Part shown: one piece after another, positions 10,136 to 21,533 of the stretch
Position numbering within the stretch: position 1 is the stretch's first letter
Layout of the letters: the number at the start of each line of letters is the position of its first letter
Translations under genes and position numbers: made by a program
The notes under the pieces: model-generated
Told to the model about the DNA's origin: nothing
Databases searched by the model: none
What the model saw: the letters and a program-made list of their open reading frames with translations, nothing else
Source: Rhizophagus irregularis
Taxonomy: Eukaryota; Glomeromycota; Glomeromycetes; Glomerales; Glomeraceae
DNA: 64,000 nucleotides
Assembly (NCBI RefSeq): GCF_026210795.1
Contig: NC_089446.1
Coordinates: 2,013,001 to 2,077,000 of the forward strand
Reading direction: 5' to 3'

Positions 10136-12110
10136 AAAAAAAAAAACTCTTTTCTCTGAAATAATTAAAACATAACAATTCTGCAGTAAAAACGAAAAAT
10201 TTTTTACTTTTGTTTTTTTATTATGGAAAGCGTTAGAACTACTATTAAAATAGCTGAAAATAATTTTTTGACTAAAGAATATGAACAAGAACCATTTTTA
10301 TTACACACATATCAATATTATATACAATATTGTGAAAGTCTTTATTCTTCATTTTTTAAAGGACGAAATACAGAAGTTCAACGTAATATAATACGGAATA
10401 ATTTTGGCCTAAATGATGAAGATATTAACAGTTGGAAGGGAAGGGCTTTACGTTATCAAATGACTCCAGAAAGTTTTACATTTTTCCTGCATGTTGCTAT
10501 GTATTCCACTTCAGAAGGCTTCGCCGCAGTACAAGCTAAGAAGTTGGAAAACGACAAAAGTTTATCTATGTTATTAAAACAACAAATTAAAAAGCGGGAG
10601 GAACTGGAAAGACAGCTGGAATTTTTACCTAGAAGTTACAAGAAGTCCAAAAAATCAAAGAAATCAAAAAAATCAAAAAAAAAGATTTCAAAAACCCAAC
10701 TCGATTCCTCGAATAATTCTGACTCAGAAGAGTTAGATTATGACGCAATACCTTTTCAACCGAATTTAGAAGCTGATGATGATGATCTAATGGATGATGA
10801 TCGAGATTTGAATATAAATCAGCCGATCGATAAGTCTCATGACGTTCAAGATCGGCCGATCGCAGAATCATCTGGTACACAACCTAATGTTGATAAATCA
10901 CTTTTGGATTTTAATCTGAACACAGCCACACCATTAATAGTCGATATTACACAGCCGCAACATGTAATACAACAAGAAAATATTAGTATGGATTTGACAA
11001 AGTCTTCGAAGCAAAAAAAAAAGTCAAACAAAAATTTGGTTAAAAATGTAATAACTGGACATATACCTACCGATGATGATACATCGCGAGTCAGAGACAT
11101 TTTGGTGTATGACATTCTGGTATCCTGGACTCCTGAAGATATTCTGAAGGAACTTTTGAAGATAGAATTAAGTACCTTTCAGTTAGCCCAATTCGAAGTT
11201 AATGAAGATCCGGTATGGACTACAGATTTAGGAGGGATACCAGTACGATGATTTCCAGCAAGGTGGACTCTCAAAGAAAGAAAACAACGTGAAAAGTTCC
11301 AAGCTACGATTCATAAAATACCAGATTCAATGACTCTAGCAGCCTTATGGACCGACCGTCGCCCACATTCTTTCCTTTCTGCGATCAAAGGATTGAAAAG
11401 TTTTAAAATTGTACAAACAGCGAGAGGGGAACGTAAGTTACTTGGTTTTTTCGAAAGGTGGGTTGATATGCGCGCAGCATTAGAAAATCAGGTAATTTGG
11501 GAAAATTATAATCTGTCATGAAATCGACACGCTCCTCCGACGCAACCAACAAGGTCACATGGTGATAAAGCCAATAAGAACTGAAATCGAACTTCAAGAA
11601 GTCAGAAGACCAAGAAAACTCAACAGAATTCGAAGAATTCTAAGAAGAAACTAGAAGAAACGACGTCCAAAAAGCCTGATGAGCAAAAGAACAAAAAGGA
11701 CAAGTCCTGTAGTAAATTAAAGGATAAAGTTTTGGTGGAAATTTTAGATTTGCTGCGTAAATTAGTTTAAAAATATTTTTTATTAATTTAGGTTTTAGAA
11801 TTTATTTTTCATTCATTTATATTTTTTCTTGCCGTTTCTAGCTTATTAGGCGGTAATTCATTTGGTAGGTGGGAGTTATTCTAGCTTATTGGGTGGATTT
11901 TCTGCTTTATGAGTGGGAGTTTAGTCTTTTTTTGTAATTTTTTCGTAAATGTGTAGCATCGTAGGTATACTTCTACGTGTTTAGTTGTATACTTAGATTT
12001 TTTGTATGATTCGTGCTGCCCCAAGTCTTTTGGACTTATGGCCTTTTATCTACAAAATTAATAAAAATCGTCCTTGTAACATCATTAGCTTCACAAAAAA
12101 AAAAAAAAAA
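10136..12110 (+). mobile_element. Half-LINE: ORF1-only non-LTR element with poly(A) tail
   Basis: The 1,975-bp insert is bounded by an exact 19-bp duplication AATTAGATATGCTGATTTG (10117-10135 and 12111-12129) and ends in an 18-base poly(A) tract. These are hallmarks of target-primed reverse transcription. It contains one ORF1-type frame (10223-11770) and about 330 bp of 3' UTR with GTCTTTTGGACTTATGGCC near its end. There is no reverse transcriptase or endonuclease. A perfect target duplication suggests a young insertion. The closest analogy is a mammalian HAL1-type half-LINE mobilised in trans by full LINEs. A retroposed host transcript is the alternative. Confidence 0.75.
10223..11251 (+). 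CDS. ORF1-like protein of the half-LINE (342 aa to first stop)
   Basis: ATG at 10223. The first 100 residues form a compact domain (ending near FTFFLHVAMYSTSEG). A coiled-coil-like charged helix follows (KKLENDKSLSMLLKQQIKKREELERQ), then a run of K-K-S repeats, an acidic patch, and the start of a second folded part. The frame continues past the TGA at 11249-11251 with clear protein wording (FPARWTLKERKQREKF, LAALWTDRRPHSFLSAI, RGERKLLGFFERWVDM). It also crosses TGAs at 11519 and 11582 and ends at a TAA at 11768-11770 after a Lys-rich tail, 515 codons in all. All three TGAs stand where Trp would fit. The protein probably binds RNA, as LINE ORF1 products do; family membership is inferred from the wording and the element structure. 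Confidence 0.65.
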   Translation: MESVRTTIKIAENNFLTKEYEQEPFLLHTYQYYIQYCESLYSSFFKGRNTEVQRNIIRNNFGLNDEDINSWKGRALRYQMTPESFTFFLHVAMYSTSEGFAAVQAKKLENDKSLSMLLKQQIKKREELERQLEFLPRSYKKSKKSKKSKKSKKKISKTQLDSSNNSDSEELDYDAIPFQPNLEADDDDLMDDDRDLNINQPIDKSHDVQDRPIAESSGTQPNVDKSLLDFNLNTATPLIVDITQPQHVIQQENISMDLTKSSKQKKKSNKNLVKNVITGHIPTDDDTSRVRDILVYDILVSWTPEDILKELLKIELSTFQLAQFEVNEDPVWTTDLGGIPVR

Positions 12111-12129
12111 AATTAGATATGCTGATTTG

Positions 12130-12457
12130 TAATATTAGTCAATTTTGATCTGATTTTTGGCCGATTTTCATATGTTTAATTTTTTTGATTTTGATCAGTA
12201 CATACTTTTTTATAATTATTTATTTTATAAAACTGACTTAAAATATTTAATTTTGCAGTATATTTGTTAGTTTATTAAAATATAATATACAAGATTATAT
12301 AATAAAAAATTACAAATATACAAGTACAAAAAATTCTAACATAATTAACTAGTAAATCATTTATTATATACCAGAATACTTTATATATGTACTATTAAGT
12401 AGCTAATTTAACTTAGTAAGTATTAGCATTTAAATGCCTTCAGTTATTTTTAACATA
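12130..12457. other. AT-rich spacer
   Basis: Continuation of the tandem-repeat sequence interrupted by the half-LINE, then AT-rich sequence with no supported gene. Confidence 0.5.
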
Positions 12458-12616
12458 TGGGGACTGGTCTAGCAAAACAAGGGGTTTGGTCTTAAAAAAA
12501 ACTTTTTAAGTTTATATGACAATTATATGTTAATTCCACTAAAAATTACAAATATAATAAAATTTCAAAAAAAAATTTTTTGGACCTAACCCCTTGTTTT
12601 GCTGGACCAGTCCCCA
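12458..12616. mobile_element. TA-flanked MITE, 159 bp
   Basis: Long inverted ends TGGGGACTGGTCTAGCAAAA and its reverse GCTGGACCAGTCCCCA, with AACAAGGGGTTTGGTC / GACCTAACCCCTTGTT continuing inward. It is flanked by TA at 12456-12457 and 12617-12618, so a Tc1/mariner-type target. No coding capacity. Confidence 0.8.
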
Positions 12617-12756
12617 TATATATACTTTATATTCAATAATATTATATAACTACAAAACCTATTACATTATGATAACCTTATAAAAAATATTTTTACTAAA
12701 ATATACTTAAAATAAACTTAAAATTTTATTTTATACTTAAAATATACTAAAGCATA

Positions 12757-13674
12757 TGGGCTGATTTGTCTACCTTTAATTAAAATATTATATTTTTATT
12801 ATACAAAATACTATATACTATACAGTAAATTGGAAATGAGTATTAAAAAATTTTTATTTAATGTTATTATACTATAATTTGGTAAATATTTCTTTTAAAT
12901 TAATATAATTCTTAGCACTTACTATATATATTAAAAATTTGTATCTCAACTTAAAACGTAAATATCTCCAGATCCAGTGATCCAATTGGCAAGCTCTTTT
13001 TTCGTTCATATAGACCAGATCAAAGGCTTTCCAAAGAGCCTAAATTTATAAAAAATGGATCAGTGGATCCCAAGATATCTGCATTTAAGCATGTTAAAAA
13101 GTTCATACCTTAACTTTAAACGTAAATATTTCCAGATCTAATAATTCAATCGGCAAGTTCTTTTTTCTCCTATAAAGTCAGAACAAGGGCTTTCCAACGA
13201 GCCTAAAATTATGGAAAACGGATCAGTGAATCTTGATATATTTGCATTTAAAGTTGGTAATACAAACTCTGACATAAAATAATTATTTTTATTGTTTAAA
13301 AATATTTATTATGATACCATCTTTTATATGATATTTTTATTATACTTTTATAAACATTTATAGCTACTAAGGCTATATAAATTTTTATTTTACTTTATAT
13401 TTTTTTTATTAAAATATACTTACTTTTTAATAATATATGTTAAAAATTCCATATATATGAAAAATGGGTTTTTTATTAGTGAAATGGGTTTTTTTACAGC
13501 TCTTTTACATTTAATAATTTAAGTTTCACAAATGTAAATTTTTGTTTAACTTATTATTTAGTCAAGTGATCATCAATCAGATGATTTTTTGGTATTACAA
13601 AACAATTTTGAGTAACAAAAATTGTGAAAATTAATCAATAAATCTTTTTAATGCAGAATAGACAAATCAGCCCA
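12757..13674. mobile_element. TA-flanked non-autonomous element, 918 bp
   Basis: Inverted ends TGGGCTGATTTGTCTA and TAGACAAATCAGCCCA, with TA on both sides (12755-12756 and 13675-13676). The middle carries a duplicated ~175-bp segment and no reading frame of note. The terminus differs from the neighbouring 159-bp MITE, so this is a separate family. Confidence 0.8.
12940..13270. repeat. Diverged tandem duplication, about 175 bp x 2
   Basis: Two copies share CGTAAATAT(C/T)TCCAGATC, GGCAAG(C/T)TCTTTTTTC, GGCTTTCCAA(A/C)GAGCC and GGATCAGTG(G/A)ATC, with scattered mismatches. They lie inside the 918-bp element. Confidence 0.6.
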
Positions 13675-13676
13675 TA

Positions 13677-14428
13677 TGTAATAGGCAAAAATTAAATATC
13701 ATTTAAGTATAATTTAAGTATATAATAATATACTTAAAATATTCTTATTTTAAATATCCTTAAAATATACTAAAATAGGCAAAATTTAAATGTAAATTAA
13801 ATATATTTTAAGTATATATTAAATACAATTTAATTCAAATTTTGTGAAAATTCAATTTTCAGTATATTTTAAGTATAAAATAAGAAAATTAAGTATATTT
13901 TAAATAAAATTAAATATATTTAAATATATTTTAAGTAAAATTTTTTTTATAGGATAAGATGACATATCGACTAATTAATCAAAACTATATTAGATACTTT
14001 AATAGCCAATTCTACTATAATCAAAATTTTTTATTATACAAAGTTTAAATCAGTCTATTACTTTTTTTATAAATCATTTAATATAAATAATACTTAAAAC
14101 TTTAAAAGATTCCTATAAACATTAAAGTTATTTTTTTTATAGAAATCATTCTTAAGAACTGTTACAAAATAATTATGTTCTTTTTTTTCCAAATTTTTTA
14201 TAAAATTTAAATTTTTACAGTTTTTTTTTGTAAAGAAAAAATATATGAAATTTATTTAGTTCTTAAAATAAATTCTTAGAATTTCATATTAAAAGTGAAA
14301 TATTTGAATGTAATTTTGTCCTTTAATCTTTTATAGACTTATTATAAAAATTTGGAGGTAAATCCATGTTTTGATAAGGTAAAATAATTTTATAATATTG
14401 TATGTTAATTAATATAATTACAGATAAA
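13677..14428. other. AT-rich spacer with TTAAGTATA words
   Basis: 13,690-13,950 is a patchwork of TTTAAGTATATTTTAAAT-like words. The remainder is AT-rich and leads into the decayed gene at 14429. Confidence 0.5.
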
Positions 14429-14616
14429 ATGCTAAAGGTTTCTAAAAGAAAAAGTCAATCACGCAAAGCAAACCAAATTTCTGTAACACATAAAGAATTT
14501 CTCAGAAAGAAAAAGAATTCTTGAAATTAAATAAGCACTTATACTAATGAATTGCTACTAATCTATCAAAATATCATTTAACTAACTAATGATAAAAAGA
14601 TGATTAAATATACATG

Positions 14617-15044
14617 TTGTGTCTCAGATTGATTCTTGTCTCAGATTAAAACTACCAATAGGATGTGACGAATTATGTATATACACGTGATGATCTACAT
14701 AGTAAAATTACCATATATGTAATGCACGTGATCTGATGTTAATCTCACGCAGCGTGAGTTTTAATCTGAGGCAAGAATCAATCTGAGACACAACTAAGGT
14801 TGCTTGCTGAAACCTAGGGGTTTAGGAAAGATGGCGTTTTGCCGAAAAGCAAAATTTTGCCGAAACTATATTAAGTTATATTAAAAAACTGGCGAAACTT
14901 TGGAGAAAGACGAAACTGCCGAAACTTATTATAAATGCTGAAACTGCCAAAATTCTGCTGAAACTATAATAAATCTATAGTAAAATTTTGACAAAACTAA
15001 TCGTAGGATTTTGAAGTGGTTTAGACAAGCAATCTTAGGCACAA
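14617..15044. mobile_element. hAT-like composite MITE with 8-bp target duplication
   Basis: Flanked by exact TATACATG (14609-14616 and 15045-15052). The ends are TTGTGTCTCAGATTG and, inverted, TTGTGCCTAAGATTG. Eight-base duplications are typical of hAT. The left 178 bp is itself a near-complete palindrome (TTGTGTCTCAG...CTGAGACACAA). The remaining right part holds GCCGAAACT-type words, so it looks as if one palindromic unit was joined to, or inserted at the end of, a relative. Confidence 0.7.
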
Positions 15045-15052
15045 TATACATG

Positions 15053-16906
15053 TCATAAAAAGTTAATTGAAACAATTGAAAAATTACCAGATGATTAATT
15101 AAAATCTACTGTTTATTTACTTAATACTATGCATTATTTAAAAAGACCAAATCAGAGTAATTTATTTTCACCATTTCTACAAAATAAAGCTCTGGATTTT
15201 GTAAACTCCTCTCTTTACAGAGCAGATCAAAACTCAAGTTCATTGATTCAAAACAATAAAACACTTCAAAAGCAAATAACTAAATTAAAACATTCTAATA
15301 CTAAAAAAAATCATAAAATTAGATAACTAATAAGTTCATTATCACAATATAAACACAAGCATCACTAATATATATCAAAGTTCATGTTACAGCTCGTAGG
15401 TTAATTTACAACCTCTTAAAGAATCTATTAAAGCAATGATTATGAAAAATAAATCACAATACACAAATGAGTTTATCAACATAGTAATACAAATTTCTCA
15501 AATAGGCCAAATTTCTTTTTGAAGTACAGTTCAAGCCACACAATATTTTTAATTGGAAAAAGGTCACTACTATTAAAATAATAATCTATTATTTGTTGGA
15601 ATAAAGAGATTAGTGATGCATGTAAATAAAATTTTTAATCAGAGTAATACCTTTAAATTTTACTCCTTTGGCAATTGGCATAATGGTAAATAAATCAATT
15701 TGAAGTTAACAAAAAATTTTTGTTCTTTGTATTATATTCTGGAATAATAGAACAAATACTCCTGATTTTCGATTACTTAAAATGAGGAATTTAGATTGTT
15801 GTACTGGAAATTCTGTTGTATAAGCAATATATGGCATTTTTAAATATTTTAAAATAAAATTTTACTAATGCTTGACTTTTGTATCTGATAATACAAATTA
15901 CATAAGTAGCCCAGTAAAAAGTCCTGTACTGAATTCATATTAGGTTTGTATTGAATTTATACATGAGCCCGTTTGGTATGAAAAATTGGACCATAAATGG
16001 GATAAAAGTAAAATAAATATGGCCAAATTTTATACCGAATAGGCTCATTTCATAATTGGCCTATATTTGGTACAAGAACTTTTTACTGGGTAGTAAAACT
16101 GGAGGAGCAGTGGTACTATTTAATAAATTAACTGGAGCTGAATCTTATCAGATTTCTTGTAGTCTATATGTAGTGTATATTATTATGAATAATTTTGAAA
16201 AAGTATGTTTTGGAAAATTATCTAGTATAAGTAGATTTTACAAAAGAAGCTTCCTGCAAACTTACTTTATTTAACTGGAAACTTCATGATGACTATAACA
16301 AAAGTAATAAAGAAACTCCTAATTCTAATCATGTTTGTATACTTTATCAAGAAAGAATTCAATATAAACTACCTAAATATTAATAATCAATTAGATTCAG
16401 ATGGCTTTATGAATTGACATATGCAGAACAATATCTGAAACATGAAGAAACATATATATAATTTGTTAATTAATTTTTACCTTATCTTAAATCTCAAAAA
16501 AATACATAAAAGACTTATATTAAAAAATGGAAGTTATTTGAAACTTGGCTTCATGATCTATTCCTTAATATTCAAATTAAGGTTTTAATTCATTTTGGCA
16601 AAAACTTTTATCGACCTTTTGTAAAATTTGTTACTGGATATAATCAGATGTCAATTTTTGTGATTTGAATAACAATGTAACTAAAAAATATTGTTGAAAA
16701 TCCCTATCATTTTTTTGAAAATGAGCTTTTAAAAAGTACTAATTTATTAAATAATAATCAATTTAATGAACTTAAATAAAAATTGAACTAGATACATAAA
16801 AAGTATTAGAACTTCACCAAAAATAATTAAATTGTTAGTTACATTTATCACTAAGTATTTGTCAATTAGGTGAAAAACATGGACATAATTATCTCTACTT
16901 TCACTT
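15053..16906 (+). other. Body of the decayed gene between insertions
   Basis: No intact gene. It holds only the protein-like scraps described for the pseudogene starting at 14429. The longest open pieces are about 65-72 codons. Confidence 0.5.
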
Positions 16907-18260
16907 AAAGCTCCGCATGAGCCGGTTTAAGCCGAGCCACAGTCTGGCTCAGCTCAGCTCGAAAAAAAATTCTGTCTGCAGTAATAAGCCGAACCATAAA
17001 AATTTCGCTACCCCCTGTTCAAAGGCAGTTGGCCGAGCCATTTTCGAGCATGGCTCGAGCCAAGCCAGGCTCGAGCTTTATCTTCAGAAAAACGTTTCGC
17101 AACATTTTTTTATTAAAGAATTAAAAAAAATGTTGCAAAACGTTTTTTTCTAAAATAATATTGTGAAAAAAACGTTTTCGCAACGTTTTTTTATTAAAGA
17201 ACTTAAAAAAACATTGCGAAACGTTTTTTTCTAATATAATATTGTGAAAAAAACGTTTTCGCAACGTTTTTTTACTAAAGAATTTAAAAAATGTTGCGAA
17301 AACGCTTTTTCTAAAATAATATAGTGAAAAAACGTTTCACAACGTTTTTTACTAAAGAATTAAAAAACGCTGCGAAACGTTTTTTCCAATATAATATAGT
17401 GAAAAAAACATTTTCGCAACGTTTTTTATTAAAGAACTTAAAAAAACGTTGTGAAATATTTTTTTCTAAAATAATATAGTGAAAAAAGCGTTTTCGCAAT
17501 GTTTTTATTAAAGAACTTAAAAAAAACGCTGCAAACGCTTTTTTTCCAATATAATATAGTGAAAAACGCCGCAATGTTTTTATTAAAGAATTTAAAAAAC
17601 GTTGCAAAATGTTTTTTTCTAAAATAATATAGTGAAAAAAACGTTTTCGCAACGTTTTTTACTAAAGAATTAAAAAAAACGTTGCGAAATGTTTTTTTCC
17701 AATATAATATAGTGAAAAAAACGTTTTCGCAACGTTTTTTTATTAAAGAACTTAAAAAAACGTTGCGAAACATTTTTTTCTAATATAATATAGTGAAAAA
17801 AATGTTTTCACAACATTTTTTTATTAAAGAATTTAGAAAAACGCTGTGAAACATTTTTTCTAATATTAGATAATGAAAAAAACGTTTTCGCAACGTTTTT
17901 TTACTAAAGAATTTAAAAAAACGTTGCGAAACATTTTTTTCTAAAATAATATAGTGAAAAAAATGTTTTCGCAACGTTTTTTACTAAAGAATTAAAAAAA
18001 ACGTTGCGAAACGTTTTTTTTAATATAATATTATACAAAAAACGTTTTCGCAACGTTTTTTGTATGATAACTCAAGCCAGCTCGAGCTTTTTGAGCCAAG
18101 CCTATTACTGGCTTGAGCTTTTTGAGCTGAGCCTATCACTGGCTCGAGCTCATTTCAAGCTGGCTCGCGAGCCACTGAGCCAATTTAATTGTGGCTCAGC
18201 TCGGCTCAGATTGAAAAGCTCAAGCCAGCTCGTAAGCCGGCTCGGCTCATGCGGAGCTTT
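16907..18260. mobile_element. Minisatellite-cored TIR element (MULE-like), GAGCC type
   Basis: Termini AAAGCTCCGCATGAGCCG and CGGCTCATGCGGAGCTTT, flanked by exact ACTTTCACTT (16897-16906 and 18261-18270). A 9-10-bp duplication suggests a Mutator-like transposase. The outer ~170 bp on each side are dense in GAGCC/GGCTC words, strikingly GC-rich for this sequence. The core (about 17090-18065) is a palindromic AACGTT minisatellite. Short open frames across the core are by-products of the repeat. Inserted in the decayed gene at 14.4-19.1 kb. Confidence 0.85.
17090..18065. repeat. Palindromic AACGTT minisatellite array
   Basis: About a dozen units alternate GCAACGTTTTTT-TTAAAGAA-TTAAAAAA with CGTTGCGAAACGTTTTTTCT-AATATAATATAGTG. 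Each unit can fold on itself. Units differ mainly by CG changing to TG or CA, and by T/A run length. Confidence 0.85.
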
Positions 18261-18438
18261 ACTTTCACTTCGAGAATTATGTTATGCAAAATTTATTGAA
18301 GCAGATATTAGTAGCAAAGGAATTAATGATTTTATTATCCAAAAGCTAAAATGAATTTTAAAGCAATTTACAAATTAAGAAATAATTTTTATGATTTTTT
18401 CAAGATATTTGAATTCATTAAATATTGCATTTGATATA

Positions 18439-18843
18439 CAGTTAACCCTTGTTATAACAAACTCTAGGGTCCAGACTATACATATAGCCAAAACCTCTAT
18501 AAAGCTGAATAGAGTTTTGGACTTTCAGTAATTTAATTATAATAAATTATTAAAAACTATTTAGAAATCCATCTGAAACTCCAAAGACTTTATATTATAG
18601 TTTCAGCTAGATGTAGAGATTAATTTTTATCATTTTTTAACTTAATTTTGATTTAAAGACGTGTTCAAAAATCACGTGAAAAGGTTTCAGCTACAAGTAT
18701 AGTCCAAACTTCAACTTCGCTATAAGACTATAGTGAAGATTTTAAGAGATTTGATTAGTTAATTCGTTATAATGAGGGGAAATTTATTATAATTGTCTGA
18801 AAAATTTACTATATTAAGGGTTCGTCATATCAAGGTTTGACTG
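18439..18843. mobile_element. pogo-like MITE, 405 bp
   Basis: Ends CAGTTAACCCTTGTTATAAC and, inverted, CAGTCAAACCTTGATATGAC, flanked by TA (18437-18438 and 18844-18845). Diverged from the pogo-like family at 6.6 and 26.8 kb but with the same CAGT(T/C)AA-type start. Inserted in the tail of the decayed gene. Confidence 0.75.
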
Positions 18844-19140
18844 TATTGTTATTCATCAACAATATGTAGAAGATTTTTTTAACAAATAGAATTTTAAAAC
18901 ACATCAAAATATGATAAATAGCTTTCAACAATTAAAACTTCAACTGTCTACTACTTCCTTTACTAAAATTAAATGTTTCCTTTTTTGATTTAATGAAGTT
19001 TAGAACTAAAAAACATCAAACTTTAAATGAAATAACTTCTCTTTATAACCAAAATTTTAATGAAAAAAGTGATAATAAAGATCAAGACCTTGAACAAAAA
19101 GCAAATATATTGTTTAAGAGATTATTTGACCGAAAATAAT

Positions 19141-20150
19141 TTTAATTTTATATATTATAAAATAATATAAATATTATATACAAATATTCTATTATTTTAT
19201 GTATAATTATTCCAGTTTTTTAATTCTAATTGTTGTATAATATTAAAAAATCTCCATTATCTAAATTTTAATAGTTAACTGATATAAGTTTAATTAATTA
19301 ATTGGTATACTACCCTAACATCATGGTATTTTGTAATTTTATAGTTTAGTAAATCAAAAAAATTAGTATTCCCATTGATCACTCCACAATAGTATATATA
19401 ATTCATGCAAATAAAAACTAATAAGATAATTGTAATTAAGATATAATATCTAATTATAAAATGATAAATAAAAAAGTTAGATTAATCAGTTGTATAGCAA
19501 AAGTTATTTTTTATTAAATTATGAATAGTATCATATTAGTTATTATAGTCCTATTATATAAAAGTGACAGAGTTAAAATTAAAGCTAATGTATTTTTCAT
19601 CAAATATTTATTATAGCACAATATAAAAAATATGAACAATACTAAAAATCTTTAGTTTTTCTAAGATAATCTACCACCAAATATATAAAAACTGTCTATA
19701 TATAAAGAAAATAAAACAGAAATGAAGAAATAAAAATAAAAGATAAAACTATAATAATCAGTTTATAAAAAATTAAAAAAAGAAAATTTTTATATAATTT
19801 CAGTAAAACTGAAATTGATATCTTTGTCTCAATATTTCAAGGTTTTAGGTGTATATAGATTAAAAAAGATGATGCTAAATGTATTATCCATCCATAGTTT
19901 AAACTATTCAATATACTATTAGTTTCAATAAAATGCCAAATCTGAAATACAAAATTATAATTATACTGAAATAGAAGAATTGTTTTGAATCAGTAATTGA
20001 CTATAAAGAGAATGGTAATGCTTGAAATGTAACTAAAAAATATTCAATAAAAAGTGTAAACAGGTCTAAAAGTATTTATATAATAGATTTCTGGAAAGAA
20101 TTATTCATTTCCATTTTAGAAAAAGTTTTAAGTATAAGAAAATTAGAATT
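19141..20150. other. AT-rich spacer
   Basis: No supported gene or structured repeat. Confidence 0.5.
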
Positions 20151-21533
20151 AAAGCTCTAATCGAGTCAGTTCTAATCCGACAACCCGGACTGAAAATTCG
20201 GATTGGTCCAGTCTGGGTTGATGCTTTAATCCGGACCAAAATATTTGGTCTGGTCTGGTCCGGTTTCAGATTATAAATCTAACCCAGGCTGAAAAAATGG
20301 GTTGGAACTGGATCAGACTGATAAATATTTTCGCAATGGTTTATATTAAAACCGTTGCGATTATTTAATTATTAAATAAAAAAATGTTGCGTAACATTTT
20401 TTTTAACATATTATTATAAAAAAAACGTTTGCATAATGTTTTTTTAATTAATTTAAAGAAAAAATGTTGCGCAACATTTTTTCTAAGTATATTTATTAAA
20501 AAAAACGTTTGCGCATCATTTTTCTAATTAGTTTAAAGAAAAAACATTGTGAAACATTTTTTCTTATCATATTTAATTAGAAAAAATATTTGTGCAATGT
20601 TTTTCTAATTAGTTTAAAGAAAAAATGTTGCGAAACGTTTTTTCTTATCATATTTAATTAGAAAAAATGTTTGCGCAATATTTTTCTAATTAGTTTAAAG
20701 AAAAAATGTTGCAAAACGTTTTTTCTTATTATATTTAATTAGAAAAAACATTTGCGCAATGTTTTTCTAATTAATTTAATGAAAAAATGTTGCAAAACGT
20801 TTTTTCTAAGTATATTTATTAAAAAAAACGTTTGCACAATGTTTTTCTAATTAGTTTAAAGAAAAAACGTTGTGAAACATTTTTTCTTATCATATTTAAT
20901 TAGAAAAAACGTTTGCGCAATGTTTTTCTAATTAGTTTAAAGAAAAAACGTTGCGAAATGTTTTTTCTTATCATATTTAATTAGAAAAAATGTTTGCACA
21001 ACATTTTTCTAATTGGTTTAAAGAAAAAACGTTGCGAAACATTTTTTCTTATCATATTTAATTAGAAAAAACGGTTGCACAACATTTTTCTAATTGGTTT
21101 AAAGAAAAAATGTTGCAAAACATTTTTTCTTATTATATTTAATTAGAAAAAACATTTGCGCAATGTTTTTCTAATTAGTTTAAAGAAAAAACATTGCGAA
21201 ACATTTTTTCTTATCATATTTAATTAGAAAAAACGTTGGCGTAATGTTTTTCTAATTAATTTAACAAAAAAATGTTGCGAAATGTTTTTTCTAAGTATAT
21301 TTAATTAGAAAAAACGTTTTCGCAACATTTTTCTAATTAACTTAACGAAAAAATGTTGTGAAACGTTTTTTCTAAGTAATTGCAACGTTTTTTTATTATA
21401 GGACCGGACTGGATTGGACCAAAATAACTGGTCTGGTCTGATCTGGTCTCAGATTCTCCTTTTAATATAAACCGGACCAGACCGAAATGAACTAATTTTT
21501 CAGTCTGGTCTCAGGTTACTCTTCAACCCGTAG
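20151..21533. mobile_element. Minisatellite-cored TIR element, CCAGACC type, right end truncated
   Basis: Starts AAAGCTCTAATCGAGTCAG and matches the reverse complement of the right end of the 23047-25287 element over at least 120 bp. The right side matches that element up to ACTCTTCAA(T/C)CC and then leaves homology, so the terminal ~30 bp and any target duplication are lost. Subterminal blocks are rich in GGTCTGG/CCAGACC. The core is an AACGTT-type palindromic array of about 81-bp units. Confidence 0.75.
20320..21400. repeat. Palindromic minisatellite, about 81-bp unit
   Basis: Roughly twelve units built from AAAAAACGTTTGCGCAATG, TTTTTCTAATTAGTTTAAAG, AAAAAACGTTGCGAAACAT and TTTTTCTTATCATATTTAAT. 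Variation is concentrated at CG dinucleotides (CG/TG/CA). Confidence 0.85.

Larger units (their letters stand above)
14429..19138 (+). pseudogene. Decayed repetitive gene, possibly transposase-like, split by three insertions
   Basis: Starts MLKVSKRKSQSRKANQ. Protein-like stretches in changing frames follow at about 15129-15326 (HYLKRPNQSNLFSPF), 16040-16275 (GGAVVLFNKLTGAESY, NNFEKVCFGKLSS), 16380-16600, 18270-18350 (ELCYAKFIEADIS) and up to LEQKANILFKRLFDRK near 19135. It is interrupted by elements at 14617-15044, 16907-18260 and 18439-18843, whose target duplications fall inside the coding text. Many stops and frame changes show it is long dead. From memory the wording resembles a high-copy hypothetical family in Rhizophagus; a transposon origin is plausible, but I see no definite catalytic motif. 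Confidence 0.6.

Noticed and set aside
17311-17974. Minus-strand frames of 64-113 codons rich in Phe/Lys
   Set aside because: They are translations of the AACGTT minisatellite and repeat the same words in several frames.
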